A program made the position numbers and the translations under genes. The notes beneath the pieces are model-generated. The model saw only the letters and a program-made list of their open reading frames with translations, searched no databases and had not been told where the DNA came from. Below are positions 1 through 8,241 of a DNA stretch of 50,581 nt, in pieces. Position 1 is the first letter of the stretch. Every line of letters starts with the position of its first letter. Source of the stretch: Patescibacteria group bacterium (GTDB lineage Bacteria; Patescibacteriota; Minisyncoccia; Phycocordibacterales; UBA9973); NCBI GenBank assembly GCA_030916965.1, contig JAUPVQ010000005.1, forward strand, positions 1-50,581, written 5' to 3'.

Positions 1-13
1 TTGTTTATATTGT

Positions 14-214
14 TTATTTAGCGATAAATGGCAATAGGCCCATGAATCGTGAACGCTTGATTGCCTCGGCTACCTTGCGTTGATTTTTAGAAGTTGTGTT
101 TGTCTTCTTGCGACCCATCATGCGAGCATTTGGGGCAATAAACTTTTTCAGCAATTCTATATCTTTGTAATCAATATATTTTATATTGTTTGAAGAGAAA
201 TAATCTTGTTTCAT
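14..214 (-). CDS. rpsR: 30S ribosomal protein S18
   Basis: Small-subunit ribosomal protein S18, which binds S6 on the platform of the 30S particle. The 66-residue product shows the family core: a YIDYKD stretch near residue 14, then LLKKFI, and a basic KNQRKVAEAIKRSRFMGLLPF end. It is the last gene seen of the rpsF-ssb-rpsR operon, the usual bacterial order. The start lies in AAATTTATG with no Shine-Dalgarno sequence. rplI (L9), which often follows rpsR, would lie outside the window, so its presence cannot be judged. Confidence 0.97.
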   Translation of the reverse strand: MKQDYFSSNNIKYIDYKDIELLKKFIAPNARMMGRKKTNTTSKNQRKVAEAIKRSRFMGLLPFIAK

Positions 215-236
215 AAATTTTTAATAATTTTAATAA

Positions 237-692
237 TTAGAATGGAATATCTTCTGATGCGATTTCATCTTGAGGATAATCTATTGTATCAAGCCCACTA
301 TCATCTTGTTCGTTTGATTTAGCAGGTGCTTGTGTTGGGGCTCCTCCTGTACGTGGTGCATTGCCTGTAGATCCAAATTGGACTCGATCTGCAACAACCT
401 CTGTACGATACTTCTTTGTGCCAGTTGTGGCATCATCCCAGCTACGTGTCTGCATGCGGCCCTCTATCATTACTTGGCTACCCTTTTTCATATATTGGGC
501 AACTGTTTCTGCTTGGCGACCAAATACTACAACATTGTGATAATCTGCTGCTTCCTGTTTGGCACCATTTTGGTCCTTCCAAACACGATTTGTAGCCACA
601 GAGAAGCTACACACTTTGATACCAGATGGTAATGCTTTCAACTCAGGATCCCGAGTTAGATTACCTATGATTAATGCTTTGTTTAAGTACAT
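237..692 (-). CDS. ssb: single-stranded DNA-binding protein
   Basis: SSB coats single-stranded DNA in replication, recombination and repair. The 151-residue protein begins with the typical LNKALIIGNLTRDPE strand, has an OB fold over about residues 1-108 (KGSQVMIEGRMQTRSW, then VVADRVQF), a low-complexity Gly/Pro/Gln linker, and an acidic tail ending EDIPF, the conserved tip that recruits partner proteins. It sits between rpsF and rpsR, 22 bp from rpsR and 30 bp from rpsF, and is probably co-transcribed from the promoter at about 1290-1318. Confidence 0.97.
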   Translation of the reverse strand: MYLNKALIIGNLTRDPELKALPSGIKVCSFSVATNRVWKDQNGAKQEAADYHNVVVFGRQAETVAQYMKKGSQVMIEGRMQTRSWDDATTGTKKYRTEVVADRVQFGSTGNAPRTGGAPTQAPAKSNEQDDSGLDTIDYPQDEIASEDIPF

Positions 693-722
693 ATATAATA
701 TAGGATTAATTTATTAATACCT

Positions 723-1202
723 TTATTCTACCACAAGAGCATCGATATCTTTGTCGATAGTCTCTTCGTTTATTGGTCCTGCTTCTGCCTCCACAGCTTT
801 TGCAGTACGGCGCTTTGCACCTGCACCACCTTCAGTTTTTGTGTATGCACGCTTTGGAGCCATTGTGCTCTCTCGAACTGTCTTTATAAGAAGGAATCGG
901 ATTATTGATTCGTTCTTATCAAGCATTTCTTTTACCTTTAGAATATTTTCTGTTGGGATTTCGAATTTCACCCATCCAAAATAACCTGTAGTAAACTTTG
1001 CTTTTTTGTTAAGGATTGTACGAGACATCTCGTAAGCAAGCTCAATCATCTTTGGATATTCATCAGAAATGAATTGTGCTCCATTCCCTGACAACATATC
1101 CTTCAACACTGTAACTTCACCTCCTACATTCTCTTCCGCAATAGTTGGCACCAAAAGGTATCCAACCTCATATACGGTCATTTTTGCTTCTTTTTCTTCC
1201 AT
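723..1202 (-). CDS. rpsF: 30S ribosomal protein S6
   Basis: Ribosomal protein S6, partner of S18. The core of about 100 residues has YEVGYLLVPT, then NGAQFISDEYPKMIELAYEM and an FTTGYFGWVKFEIP strand. The final 45 residues form an extension that is first basic (APKRAYTK, GAKRRTAKAVE) and then acidic, so the protein (159 residues) is longer than the common length of about 100-130. The start used is the first ATG; an internal ATG seven codons later (MTVYEV) would match the family start better. First gene of the operon with ssb and rpsR. Confidence 0.95.
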   Translation of the reverse strand: MEEKEAKMTVYEVGYLLVPTIAEENVGGEVTVLKDMLSGNGAQFISDEYPKMIELAYEMSRTILNKKAKFTTGYFGWVKFEIPTENILKVKEMLDKNESIIRFLLIKTVRESTMAPKRAYTKTEGGAGAKRRTAKAVEAEAGPINEETIDKDIDALVVE

Positions 1203-1318
1203 AAAACGTTATTTTTTAAATTTTAATAATACATCTCGCTATGGACCTAAGTGATACGCTTTCAGGAGCGCATCAAACGAGACTTGCCTATATTAGCAGA
1301 AATAAGGCCACATGTCAA
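1203..1318 (-). promoter_or_regulatory. rpsF operon promoter and structured 5' leader
   Basis: On the minus strand a TTGACA -35 box (1313-1318) and a TAATAT -10 box (1290-1295) are 17 bp apart, so transcription should start near 1283. The leader of about 80 nt opens with TCTCG (1282-1278), which can pair with CGAGA (1238-1234) and encloses a 9-bp hairpin (arms 1252-1260 and 1267-1275, one G-U pair). S6:S18 autoregulatory leaders are known for this operon in other bacteria; whether this fold is one of them is inference. Confidence 0.65.
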
Positions 1319-1337
1319 AGTGACTATTGATTCTGGG

Positions 1338-2180
1338 TTATTTTATGGTGAATTTACTGGAAACTGCGTAAAAACTATCCGTGAAAGGAGTATCTTTCGT
1401 AGTATTGGTAAATACATTATTTTTTATAGGAATAGGGGTAGAGTTACCCATTGGTATATGAGTACTATCCATTATAGGATAATAAACAGAAAATTGATAT
1501 TTATTAGTAAAAGATTTACTTTTTGGATTTAAAGCTACCCCGAACAACTTACGTGCTGGCAAGGTAAATGTTGCTGAACCAGTATTTTTTGTCTTAAGTC
1601 TATAGTTTACAACTGGGGTATTATTAATAGTACCACCATTTGAATCGACTGTTGATATACCTATTATAACTTCCGCATCACTAGGAATGTTTCTAGTATT
1701 CCATTTTACCTTTACGGTATCGCCCGGCTTAAAAGTATCCCTGCTCGTTGGAGAAATTACTTCAATCTCAGGCCCAGTACATTTTTTTGCACATGGAGTT
1801 ACCTTAAATTTTTTCGAGCTACTATTCTTCCCCGCCACACCATTTAAGGACGTAACTGAAATATCAAACTTATTGTTTAAAAATTGACTTGGTAAATCAT
1901 TTAGCAAATAAAAACTTGCTGAGCCAGTATTCTTTGCATACGCTTGAGCCCCAAACCCCGCACTTCCTGTGGTAGTATTTGTGTTAAGCCCTATTACAAC
2001 AGTCTCATCGGAAGGAACCCCAACACTACTCCATTTGACTGTTATTTTATCCCCAAGCCTAATCGTCTTGCTATCCATTGGGGAAAGGATTGTAATACTA
2101 GGAACTGGGTCCGCGTTTACTTTTTGTGCCCCTAAACCAAAAACCAATATAAAAGACAGAAGAGTGAAAAGTTTTTTCAT
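1338..2180 (-). CDS. secreted protein with two Ig-like (KNH-like) domains
   Basis: Unknown function. The 280-residue product starts with a clear signal peptide (MKKLFTLLSFILVFGLGA, cut probably before DPVPS near residue 24). Two homologous beta-rich domains follow, about residues 28-125 and 137-250. Each opens with an I-x-SP...G-D-x-[IV]-x-V-[KR]-W pattern (GDKITVKWSSVGVP and GDTVKVKWNTRNIP), and they are joined by a short Cys-containing linker (TPCAKKCTGPE). The layout recalls Kre9/KNH-type domains of secreted surface proteins; this is a resemblance, not a firm assignment. No anchor or enzymatic motif is visible, so a surface-exposed or shed binding role is a guess. Confidence 0.75.
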   Translation of the reverse strand: MKKLFTLLSFILVFGLGAQKVNADPVPSITILSPMDSKTIRLGDKITVKWSSVGVPSDETVVIGLNTNTTTGSAGFGAQAYAKNTGSASFYLLNDLPSQFLNNKFDISVTSLNGVAGKNSSSKKFKVTPCAKKCTGPEIEVISPTSRDTFKPGDTVKVKWNTRNIPSDAEVIIGISTVDSNGGTINNTPVVNYRLKTKNTGSATFTLPARKLFGVALNPKSKSFTNKYQFSVYYPIMDSTHIPMGNSTPIPIKNNVFTNTTKDTPFTDSFYAVSSKFTIK

Positions 2181-2247
2181 AATTATTCTACTTTATTAAT
2201 ATGAATATATTGTACCATTTTAAATTTAAAAGGCTAAAAAAATTTTC

Positions 2248-3762
2248 TTATTTTTTTAAAACACAATCTGGTAAATGTTCTAGGACGTCTATTGCATGAG
2301 ATGCATCACTTACGCTATCTACTTTACCAAATCTTATTTTCATATATTCAACATTTTCAATCATTCTTTTTATAGCACTTTGAACAATTTTTTTCGTATT
2401 AGGATCTAGTTCAAAATCATTTGGCAATTCAGTAAATGGAAGTAACTCGTGTGATAGATCATGAATCAAGTCCATAATTTCATTCTTTTTTTCTGGAATT
2501 TTTGTTTCCATAAGTCTTTTTTCAAGCATTTGTGTAGCTAAAGCCAAATGTTCATTTAATTTAATAGAATCCTTTGAATACAAATCATACATCGTCAAGG
2601 CATGTAAAGTATGTGCTCCCTCGCATGCAGTATTGTGTGTTTTTAGGGTCTCAGCTTGTTTTTCCATTTGCTTCAAAGTAAATTTTTCTTCTCTTGATGT
2701 AGTTGTATCAAATGTGAAGTCAAGCCTTTTTTGGTTTATATTATTTAATTCTTCCAAAGTAACAGGATTACCAACATTACTTCCCATAGTAAAATTTGTT
2801 TTAATTTCCCTTTTTTCAAGCTCTAGTAAAGTTGAAGTAATCCATTCAACTTCGTTTGGATTTAAATATGAGCCAAATCTAGATATTACTAAGTTATTTG
2901 GATTTTTAGCATCGCATTCATAGTGTGCTGGATTACTAATATCATTTATTATTTTATTTACCAATTCTTCACCTTCGCCACCTTCTTTTATAAATTGATC
3001 ATATGCTCCTGAGCGCAATAATGCGTAAGCTGTGCTTCCTAGGTGATATTCTCTTGTTTCTTTGCGTGTATGTTTAATATATTCTTTGTATTTTTTTTCT
3101 TCTTTTATTAATTTATCACCTTCTACCCAATTACGGTATATTCTCAGATAATCTTCAAACCCACCTTTAGCCATAAAAGATCCCTCTTTTTCCAATGAGT
3201 CGTAATCTGATTTTATTTTTTCAATGGCTTTTGCTTTTTGTTCATCATTGTACAAATGTAAATTTTTGTCTGCAAGAAATCCTTCAAAAGACATTTTGGG
3301 TGATTCCTCATAATAAATAGAATCCCCTGTTTTACCCATTAGTTCTAAAAAATCTTTTGTGTTAAATTTTGGATTATCTCCTAATGCAAGTATTTCATGA
3401 TCATGGGAGTAAATTTTCTTATATTTTTCGTATCTATCATTGTAATGTTTTTCTATATCTTTAGGAATTTGCTTTATTACATCATCTCTTAGTGTATTTA
3501 TTGTTTTTTCAATACGCTCTTTACTTATAAAAGTTTCAAATTCTTTTGTTTTTTCTTCTACTTTTTTATCATTAAAATGGCCCATAGTATCAGGACTAAT
3601 TTCTTTAGGTTTAATTGCTTCTGTATGAATAGCAGGGGGATTTAAGTCTTGATTAGAAATTTGTTTATTGTCACCCGTCTTACTTGGGATAGATCCAATC
3701 ACGAGAGCTCCGGCTATCTCTAAACCTTTTTTTAAATTTTTCTTGAAAAAATTATTGTCCAT
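2248..3762 (-). CDS. hypothetical K/E-rich protein
   Basis: Not recognised. 504 residues, mostly charged and apparently helical, with many Lys/Glu-rich stretches. A weakly hydrophobic patch lies at residues 13-26 (LEIAGALVIGS), too polar around it to be a certain membrane segment. No nucleotide-binding or metal motif is evident. The start is one base after the tatD stop, so the two genes are very probably co-transcribed, but no functional link is visible. The ORF is long and uninterrupted and its composition fits the neighbours, so it is a real gene. It could be an internal scaffold or a remote enzyme without obvious motifs. Confidence 0.8.
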   Translation of the reverse strand: MDNNFFKKNLKKGLEIAGALVIGSIPSKTGDNKQISNQDLNPPAIHTEAIKPKEISPDTMGHFNDKKVEEKTKEFETFISKERIEKTINTLRDDVIKQIPKDIEKHYNDRYEKYKKIYSHDHEILALGDNPKFNTKDFLELMGKTGDSIYYEESPKMSFEGFLADKNLHLYNDEQKAKAIEKIKSDYDSLEKEGSFMAKGGFEDYLRIYRNWVEGDKLIKEEKKYKEYIKHTRKETREYHLGSTAYALLRSGAYDQFIKEGGEGEELVNKIINDISNPAHYECDAKNPNNLVISRFGSYLNPNEVEWITSTLLELEKREIKTNFTMGSNVGNPVTLEELNNINQKRLDFTFDTTTSREEKFTLKQMEKQAETLKTHNTACEGAHTLHALTMYDLYSKDSIKLNEHLALATQMLEKRLMETKIPEKKNEIMDLIHDLSHELLPFTELPNDFELDPNTKKIVQSAIKRMIENVEYMKIRFGKVDSVSDASHAIDVLEHLPDCVLKK

Positions 3763-3763
3763 A

Positions 3764-4606
3764 TTATTTTAAATTGAAAACTCTTTTCGCATTTACTACG
3801 AGCTGATTGGCAACTTCGTCGATTGGCAAACCTTTGATTTCAGCGATTTTTTTGACGACTTCTATTACATATACTGGCTCATTTCTCTTGCCACGATATG
3901 GTATAGGGGTTATGTATGGCGAATCAGTTTCCGACATAATCATATCAAGCGGTGTTTGGCGGACAACTTCATCATAATCATGAGTAAATGTAATCACTCC
4001 TGTAAAAGATAATGTGAAGCCGAAATCTACAAACCCTTTCGCATCTTCGAGACTTCCTGCAAAGAAATGCACATCCCCTAAAACCCTCGCATGCTCTTTC
4101 AAAATTTCCAACGCGTCGCTGTATGCATTGAGAGTTTTATCTTCAGGGTTATTGCGAATATGTAGCATCAATGGCTTGTTATATTCATTTGCGAGATTTA
4201 TCTGCTCTATGAAAGCTTGCTTCTGCTTAGCAATTGTTTCCTCTGTACAACGATAGTAATCTAGCCCGCATTCCCCTATTGCTACAACCTTTGGATCGAC
4301 AATTAATTTTTTGTAATTTTCGTAATCAAAAACTTCGCCACGGCTTGTAAAAGCCTTGCCTTCCTCCCCAAGTTCTTTCGTATCGTGATACGATGCGCCA
4401 GTATGTATCGGATGCAATCCAATAATCGCATATACACCATCATATTTATTTGCCATCTCCACTGCAAATCGTGATGTATCTATCTGCGTGCCGACATTGA
4501 TCACAGCAACGCCTGCATCGAGCGCACGCATAATAACAGCATCTCGATCCTCCTCGAATGCCTTGAAATTTGTATGTGAATGTATATCTATGTATTTGAA
4601 ATTCAT
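3764..4606 (-). CDS. tatD: TatD family hydrolase (metal-dependent DNase)
   Basis: TatD-type TIM-barrel metallohydrolase; family members act as 3'-5' DNases, and some are suggested to work in repair. The 280-residue protein has the N-terminal metal motif IDIHSH (H9, H11), the VVAIGECGLDYY strand with the metal-ligand Glu, an LMLHIRN strand with a His, a GDVHFFAGS strand, and the late MSETDSPY motif supplying the final Asp. The length is slightly above the usual 260. The gene is followed after one base by the K/E-rich orphan and starts in AAATTTATG. The palindromic repeat at 4619-4714 lies directly upstream. Confidence 0.93.
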   Translation of the reverse strand: MNFKYIDIHSHTNFKAFEEDRDAVIMRALDAGVAVINVGTQIDTSRFAVEMANKYDGVYAIIGLHPIHTGASYHDTKELGEEGKAFTSRGEVFDYENYKKLIVDPKVVAIGECGLDYYRCTEETIAKQKQAFIEQINLANEYNKPLMLHIRNNPEDKTLNAYSDALEILKEHARVLGDVHFFAGSLEDAKGFVDFGFTLSFTGVITFTHDYDEVVRQTPLDMIMSETDSPYITPIPYRGKRNEPVYVIEVVKKIAEIKGLPIDEVANQLVVNAKRVFNLK

Positions 4607-4618
4607 AAATTTTTTGAC

Positions 4619-4714
4619 TTCCTCCCCTCCTTACCAAGGAGGGAAATGAGGGGGGTTCCCCGAATTAATTAAGAACCTCTCCCCTGACCCCTCTCCTTGT
4701 TAAGGAGAGGGGGA
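4619..4714 (+). repeat. palindromic repeat copy A (full length; left TIR of the DUF559 element)
   Basis: An element of about 95 bp made of two GC-rich hairpins. Hairpin I is CCCTCCTT-ACC-AAGGAGGG (4625-4643). Hairpin II is an 11-bp perfect stem, 4688-4698 with 4702-4712. Between them lies AATTAAGAACCTCTCC (4667-4682). The same order is found in copy C inside metG (6307-6397), and the hairpin II half appears inverted as copy B (5067-5115). The DUF559 stop codon falls at the loop of hairpin II, so the repeat encodes the last residues of that protein. Confidence 0.85.
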
Positions 4715-5059
4715 ATCCAATTCCCTCATAATTTTATCTACCACTCCATCTATATTAGCATTTACTTCATTATTCCAAAAACGCAAAACCCTGATACCTA
4801 GATTGTTTAAAAATTTAGTTCTTTCTTTGTCATACTCTTTATTTTCAATATGTTGTGAGCCATCAATTTCAATCGCTAACTTTTTTATTGAACAATAAAA
4901 ATCCAAAACATACGGTCCAACAGAATATTGCCTTTTAAATTTATACCCCGTCTGTCCCCTCCTTAATCTTGCCCACAAAATAATTTCTTGGAGAGTTTGA
5001 TTCCTCCTTAAAAATAAACGTTTGCCTAAATTCTTAGATTTGTTGTACAAAATTGTCAT
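4700..5059 (-). CDS. DUF559 (Vsr-like) endonuclease-domain protein
   Basis: A 119-residue protein of the DUF559 family, which belongs to the restriction endonuclease-like (PD-(D/E)xK / Vsr) fold. Diagnostic pieces are LRRNQTLQEIILWARLR near the start, FKRQYSVGPYVLDFYC, then LAIEIDGSQH (predicted catalytic Asp and ExDG), and GIRVLRFWNNEV toward the end. Active-site residues look complete. The last residues (DSPSP) are encoded by the flanking repeat, and the other flank supplies an AGGAGG ten bases before the ATG, a rare Shine-Dalgarno-like sequence here. With inverted repeats on both sides the gene looks like cargo or driver of a small mobile unit; that role is inference. Confidence 0.88.
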   Translation of the reverse strand: MTILYNKSKNLGKRLFLRRNQTLQEIILWARLRRGQTGYKFKRQYSVGPYVLDFYCSIKKLAIEIDGSQHIENKEYDKERTKFLNNLGIRVLRFWNNEVNANIDGVVDKIMRELDSPSP

Positions 5060-5066
5060 ATTAGCA

Positions 5067-5115
5067 TTTCCTCCTCTCCTTAATAAGGAGAGGACTGAGG
5101 AGAGGTTCTTAATTT
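5067..5115 (-). repeat. palindromic repeat copy B (inverted half element; right TIR)
   Basis: Read on the minus strand this stretch begins with AATTAAGAACCTCTCC and ends with the hairpin CCTCTCCTT-ATT-AAGGAGAGG (5073-5093), matching the right half of copy A at most positions in inverted orientation. It lacks hairpin I. Together with copy A it brackets the DUF559 gene with terminal inverted repeats of about 48 bp. Confidence 0.8.
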
Positions 5116-5125
5116 AAAATCCATA

Positions 5126-5596
5126 TTAATCCGTGACAACAAAATCAACCCATTTATACGGCGAAGCTTTTGGGTCTATCTCCTTTAATTTTTTACTGGT
5201 TATATAACACACCTTGTCCATCCCATATTTATCACCTGAATGGACATCTCCGTCTATGTCACGAATAACTTCAAAAGTAATATATGGAAGAGTAACATCT
5301 TTTCCATCAAGTTTTTCACAAATGATTCTATTGTTATAATTTCTATAAATAATGAAAGCAGGCATACTTAAAAGTAAAACAAGGCAAACTATATAATAAA
5401 TTTTCTTAGAATTTTGCCGACGTGTAATAAAAATTATAAATGTAAATACCAAAAAAGATACAAGTATTACCCCTCCTACTCCTAAACGAGACGGTATGGG
5501 TACCACCTCCCACAGCAGAAAAGACATGACTGTTGGGAGAATTGCAATAAAGGCACTATACAGAAAATCTTTTATGATTGGAATTATATTTTGCAT
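5126..5596 (-). CDS. hypothetical membrane protein, three TM segments
   Basis: Unknown function. 156 residues with three hydrophobic segments at about residues 8-30, 38-60 and 65-86, then a soluble tail of about 70 residues with a single Cys (DKVCYI). No family motif recognised. The start is 2 bp after the metG stop, so it is probably expressed with metG. The copy B repeat lies directly downstream and may have arrived after the gene. A small envelope protein is the best that can be said. Confidence 0.75.
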   Translation of the reverse strand: MQNIIPIIKDFLYSAFIAILPTVMSFLLWEVVPIPSRLGVGGVILVSFLVFTFIIFITRRQNSKKIYYIVCLVLLLSMPAFIIYRNYNNRIICEKLDGKDVTLPYITFEVIRDIDGDVHSGDKYGMDKVCYITSKKLKEIDPKASPYKWVDFVVTD

Positions 5597-5598
5597 AT

Positions 5599-7149
5599 TT
5601 AATCTTTTCTTAAAAACAAAGGTTCTGTTGGTTTTTTGTTTTCTTTTATCAGATTTAAAATCTTTTCTGATGTTTCTGGAATAATAGGAAGTAGCATTTC
5701 AGCAATACCATGGAGACGCACGACAAGATCCTTAATTAAACTTTTACCTTTTTCTAAATCAACTTTAACAACTTTAAAAGGTTCTGTAGATTGAATAATT
5801 TTATCTACATTTTGAATTTCATTCCAAATAAAATCTGTTGCATGTTTTATTTCAAATTTTTCAAGATAATCAAAGCAAGCTTTTTGCATAGAATTTGTAA
5901 AAGTCTCAGGGCATCCATCCAAATATTTTTCTGAAAGTGTTAGGATACGCGAAGTTAAATTACCTAATCCATTTGCTAGTCCAGAATTATATGCATCTTT
6001 GAATCGCTCTATTGTGAACGGTGAATCTTCAAAATTGCTTACTTCTCGGAGGAGGAAATAGCGAAGTGCATCTGTACCATACTCAGCCACTATATCGCTC
6101 GGGTCTACTACGTTCCCTAGTGTTTTACTCATTTTAAGGCCTCCATCTGCTGTTATAAAGCCATTTACCACGATTTGATGGGAGTTCGGTACATCGGCTG
6201 CCATAAGCATGGCTTGCCACATAGCACTCTGGAAGCGTGTATTGTCCTTACCACAGTATTGCGTCGGATTGCCATTGACCCAGTATTTCTCAAAGAGAGA
6301 TTGCATTTCCCCTCCTCCTTTATAAGGGGGAGGCTGGGTGGGGGTTCCTAAATTAAGAACCTCTCCCCGGCCCTCTCCTTGGTAAGGAGAGGGGGCACCC
6401 TCTGGCCAGCCTAAGGTAGAAATATAATTTGTAAGCGCATCAAACCATACATACATAACTTGCTCCTCATCGCCGGGCACAGGTATCCCCCACGGCATTT
6501 TGGATTTGAGTCGTGAGATCGAGAAGTCTTGCAAGCCATTCTCGACAAAAGAAATAATTTCATTAAAACGAAATTCTGGAATTACAAAGGTAGGATTATT
6601 TTTGTAGAATTCCAAAAGCTTATCTTGGAATGCAGAATACTTAAAGAAGTAATTTTCTTCTTTGATAATTTGCAAATCAATACCTGGATGATCCGGGCAC
6701 TGCCCTTGCTCGTTGAGTTCGCTGTCCGTCTTTTCACTTTCACACCCTACACAATATTTTGCTTCGTAGGTTTTCTTGTAAATATATCCATTGTCGTATA
6801 CACGTTTCCAGAATTCTTGGGCAGCTTGCTCGTGATTACTATCTGTAGTACGAATAAAGTGTATATCATCGCTTACACCAAACATCTTGATTTGATTTTT
6901 AAATGTAGCAAAACCAGCATCTACAAACTCTTGTGCTGTTAATCCATTTGCATTTGCCTTCTCGTAAATTTTTGTGCCATGCTCATCGGTCCCAGTATTG
7001 AAATAAACATCAAAGCCAACGAGCTTTTTGTACCGAGCGATTACGTCGGCACGTACGAACTCCAATGCATGCCCCATATGAAGTGGCGCATTTACATATG
7101 GTAATGTTGTAGTTAGATAAAAAGGTTTTCCAGTATTTTCATTATTCAT
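5599..7149 (-). CDS. metG: methionyl-tRNA synthetase with an in-frame repeat insertion
   Basis: Charges tRNA-Met with methionine. The 516-residue class I synthetase has the HIGH signature as HMGH (24-27), a zinc-knuckle pattern YCVGCE...CPDH in the connective domain, a YVWFDALTNYIS helix, the KMSKS loop as KMSKT (339-343), and an anticodon-binding helical domain. There is no C-terminal EMAP-type domain. Residues of about 251-284 have no counterpart in MetRS: they are the translation of repeat copy C, rich in Pro, Gly and Glu (PSPYQGEGRGEV, PPPYKGGGEM), placed between WPEG and SLFEKYW in what should be a surface loop. The reading frame is kept. It follows the AI-2E permease by 3 bp. Confidence 0.96.
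   Translation of the reverse strand: MNNENTGKPFYLTTTLPYVNAPLHMGHALEFVRADVIARYKKLVGFDVYFNTGTDEHGTKIYEKANANGLTAQEFVDAGFATFKNQIKMFGVSDDIHFIRTTDSNHEQAAQEFWKRVYDNGYIYKKTYEAKYCVGCESEKTDSELNEQGQCPDHPGIDLQIIKEENYFFKYSAFQDKLLEFYKNNPTFVIPEFRFNEIISFVENGLQDFSISRLKSKMPWGIPVPGDEEQVMYVWFDALTNYISTLGWPEGAPSPYQGEGRGEVLNLGTPTQPPPYKGGGEMQSLFEKYWVNGNPTQYCGKDNTRFQSAMWQAMLMAADVPNSHQIVVNGFITADGGLKMSKTLGNVVDPSDIVAEYGTDALRYFLLREVSNFEDSPFTIERFKDAYNSGLANGLGNLTSRILTLSEKYLDGCPETFTNSMQKACFDYLEKFEIKHATDFIWNEIQNVDKIIQSTEPFKVVKVDLEKGKSLIKDLVVRLHGIAEMLLPIIPETSEKILNLIKENKKPTEPLFLRKD
6307..6397 (+). repeat. palindromic repeat copy C, in frame inside metG
   Basis: The same architecture as copy A: hairpin I (6311-6320 with 6324-6333, one mismatch), the AATTAAGAACCTCTCC core (6351-6366), and hairpin II (CCCTCTCCTT at 6371-6380 with AAGGAGAGGG at 6384-6393). 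It is read on the minus strand within metG and adds about 34 codons without a stop. Similar selfish palindromes within genes are known from Rickettsia (RPE). Confidence 0.85.
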
Positions 7150-7152
7150 AAA

Positions 7153-8220
7153 TTAATTTGCCCGCGCAGTTATCTTTTTCTTTTCTCTGTCGTCTAGGAA
7201 TTCCAGCAACAACACAGCAACTGGTATAGCAAGTACTACTCCCCAAAATCCTGCAAGTGTATAACCGATTAGTAATGATAGTATCACAACTAATTGTGAT
7301 ATTCCTACAACCTTTTTTACAATCAGTGGATATATTAAGTACGCTTCAAATTGATGGATAACAAAGTACAATATTCCCACCATAAATGCGAGGCTTACTC
7401 CCCCTCCGAGATATCCAAATAACATAGCAGGGATAACAGCAAGTAGTATACCAAATGGCACAAGCTCCAAACATGCAGTTAACAATGCCACAACAAGCGC
7501 ATACTTTACTCCCAGAATGACCAAACCTAAATATGTCAGGAGTCCTACAATCACACCAAGTAACATCTGCCCCTGCATCCATAGTCCAATCTTGTGCTCA
7601 GTGCGTAGCCACAGATCTATCACATACTCTTCATGTTTGTCCGGCACAACAATACGCAAGAAATTCTCTATACCCTTTTCTTTAACAGAAAGGTAAAACG
7701 AAATAATTACAATAAGTACCAAGTTCAATATTCCACCAAAAGCTGTACTAAATATTGTGAGGAATCCTCCAGAGAAGCTCCCTGTAAGTCCTTGTGTACT
7801 TTTGATAACTTCGCCAAGTGAAGCATTGTGGGAAATTGTACTTACGACTCCTTTTGCCCCAGTAATAGTATTGGATTGGAAAGAATTGAGTATACTACCC
7901 TCTGGAATATATTTTGCAGATTGATCAACAAGTGCAGACATTTCCTCAAGGAATACTGGTACAAATACACTAAAGAGTCCTACTACAATCCCAAAAGATA
8001 CAAGGTAGATCAAGAATACTGCAATTGCGCGATTTTTTATAAAAGGCTTCATCTTTTTTACGCCAGACTCTATAAATGAGGCGATTACAATCGCAGTTAG
8101 AACGACAAGCACAATATCACGCAATTTTATAAGGGCAAAGATAGAAATGACAATAACAGCCACGCGAACAAGCGTACCAGTCGATATGGAGATTGTAGTA
8201 TTTTTGGGACTATCATTCAT
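7153..8220 (-). CDS. AI-2E family transporter (PerM/YdiK-like permease)
   Basis: Integral membrane protein of the AI-2E transporter family (PF01594); members include sodium/proton antiporters and proposed autoinducer or small-molecule exporters, so the substrate is not predictable. The 355-residue protein has paired N-terminal TM helices (17-50), a third near 62-85, a soluble middle region (about 90-150), and a C-terminal block of TM helices containing the conserved LLGVIVGLLTYLGLVILGV and PLIVKKVVGISQLVVILSLLIG segments. The ATG has TATTAT six bases upstream, so the mRNA is predicted to be leaderless, and metG follows 3 bp after the stop. Confidence 0.9.
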   Translation of the reverse strand: MNDSPKNTTISISTGTLVRVAVIVISIFALIKLRDIVLVVLTAIVIASFIESGVKKMKPFIKNRAIAVFLIYLVSFGIVVGLFSVFVPVFLEEMSALVDQSAKYIPEGSILNSFQSNTITGAKGVVSTISHNASLGEVIKSTQGLTGSFSGGFLTIFSTAFGGILNLVLIVIISFYLSVKEKGIENFLRIVVPDKHEEYVIDLWLRTEHKIGLWMQGQMLLGVIVGLLTYLGLVILGVKYALVVALLTACLELVPFGILLAVIPAMLFGYLGGGVSLAFMVGILYFVIHQFEAYLIYPLIVKKVVGISQLVVILSLLIGYTLAGFWGVVLAIPVAVLLLEFLDDREKKKITARAN

Positions 8221-8226
8221 ATTATA

Positions 8227-8232
8227 ATAATA
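8227..8232 (-). promoter_or_regulatory. -10 box of a leaderless promoter (AI-2E permease-metG)
   Basis: TATTAT on the minus strand, exactly six bases before the permease ATG at 8220. It fits the recurrent -10/N6/ATG arrangement of this window. Confidence 0.6.
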
Positions 8233-8241
8233 TCACACAAA

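Noticed and set aside
1251-1532. Plus-strand ORF opposite the rpsF leader and secreted-protein gene
   Set aside because: It runs antisense through a confident gene and a structured leader and shows no family pattern.
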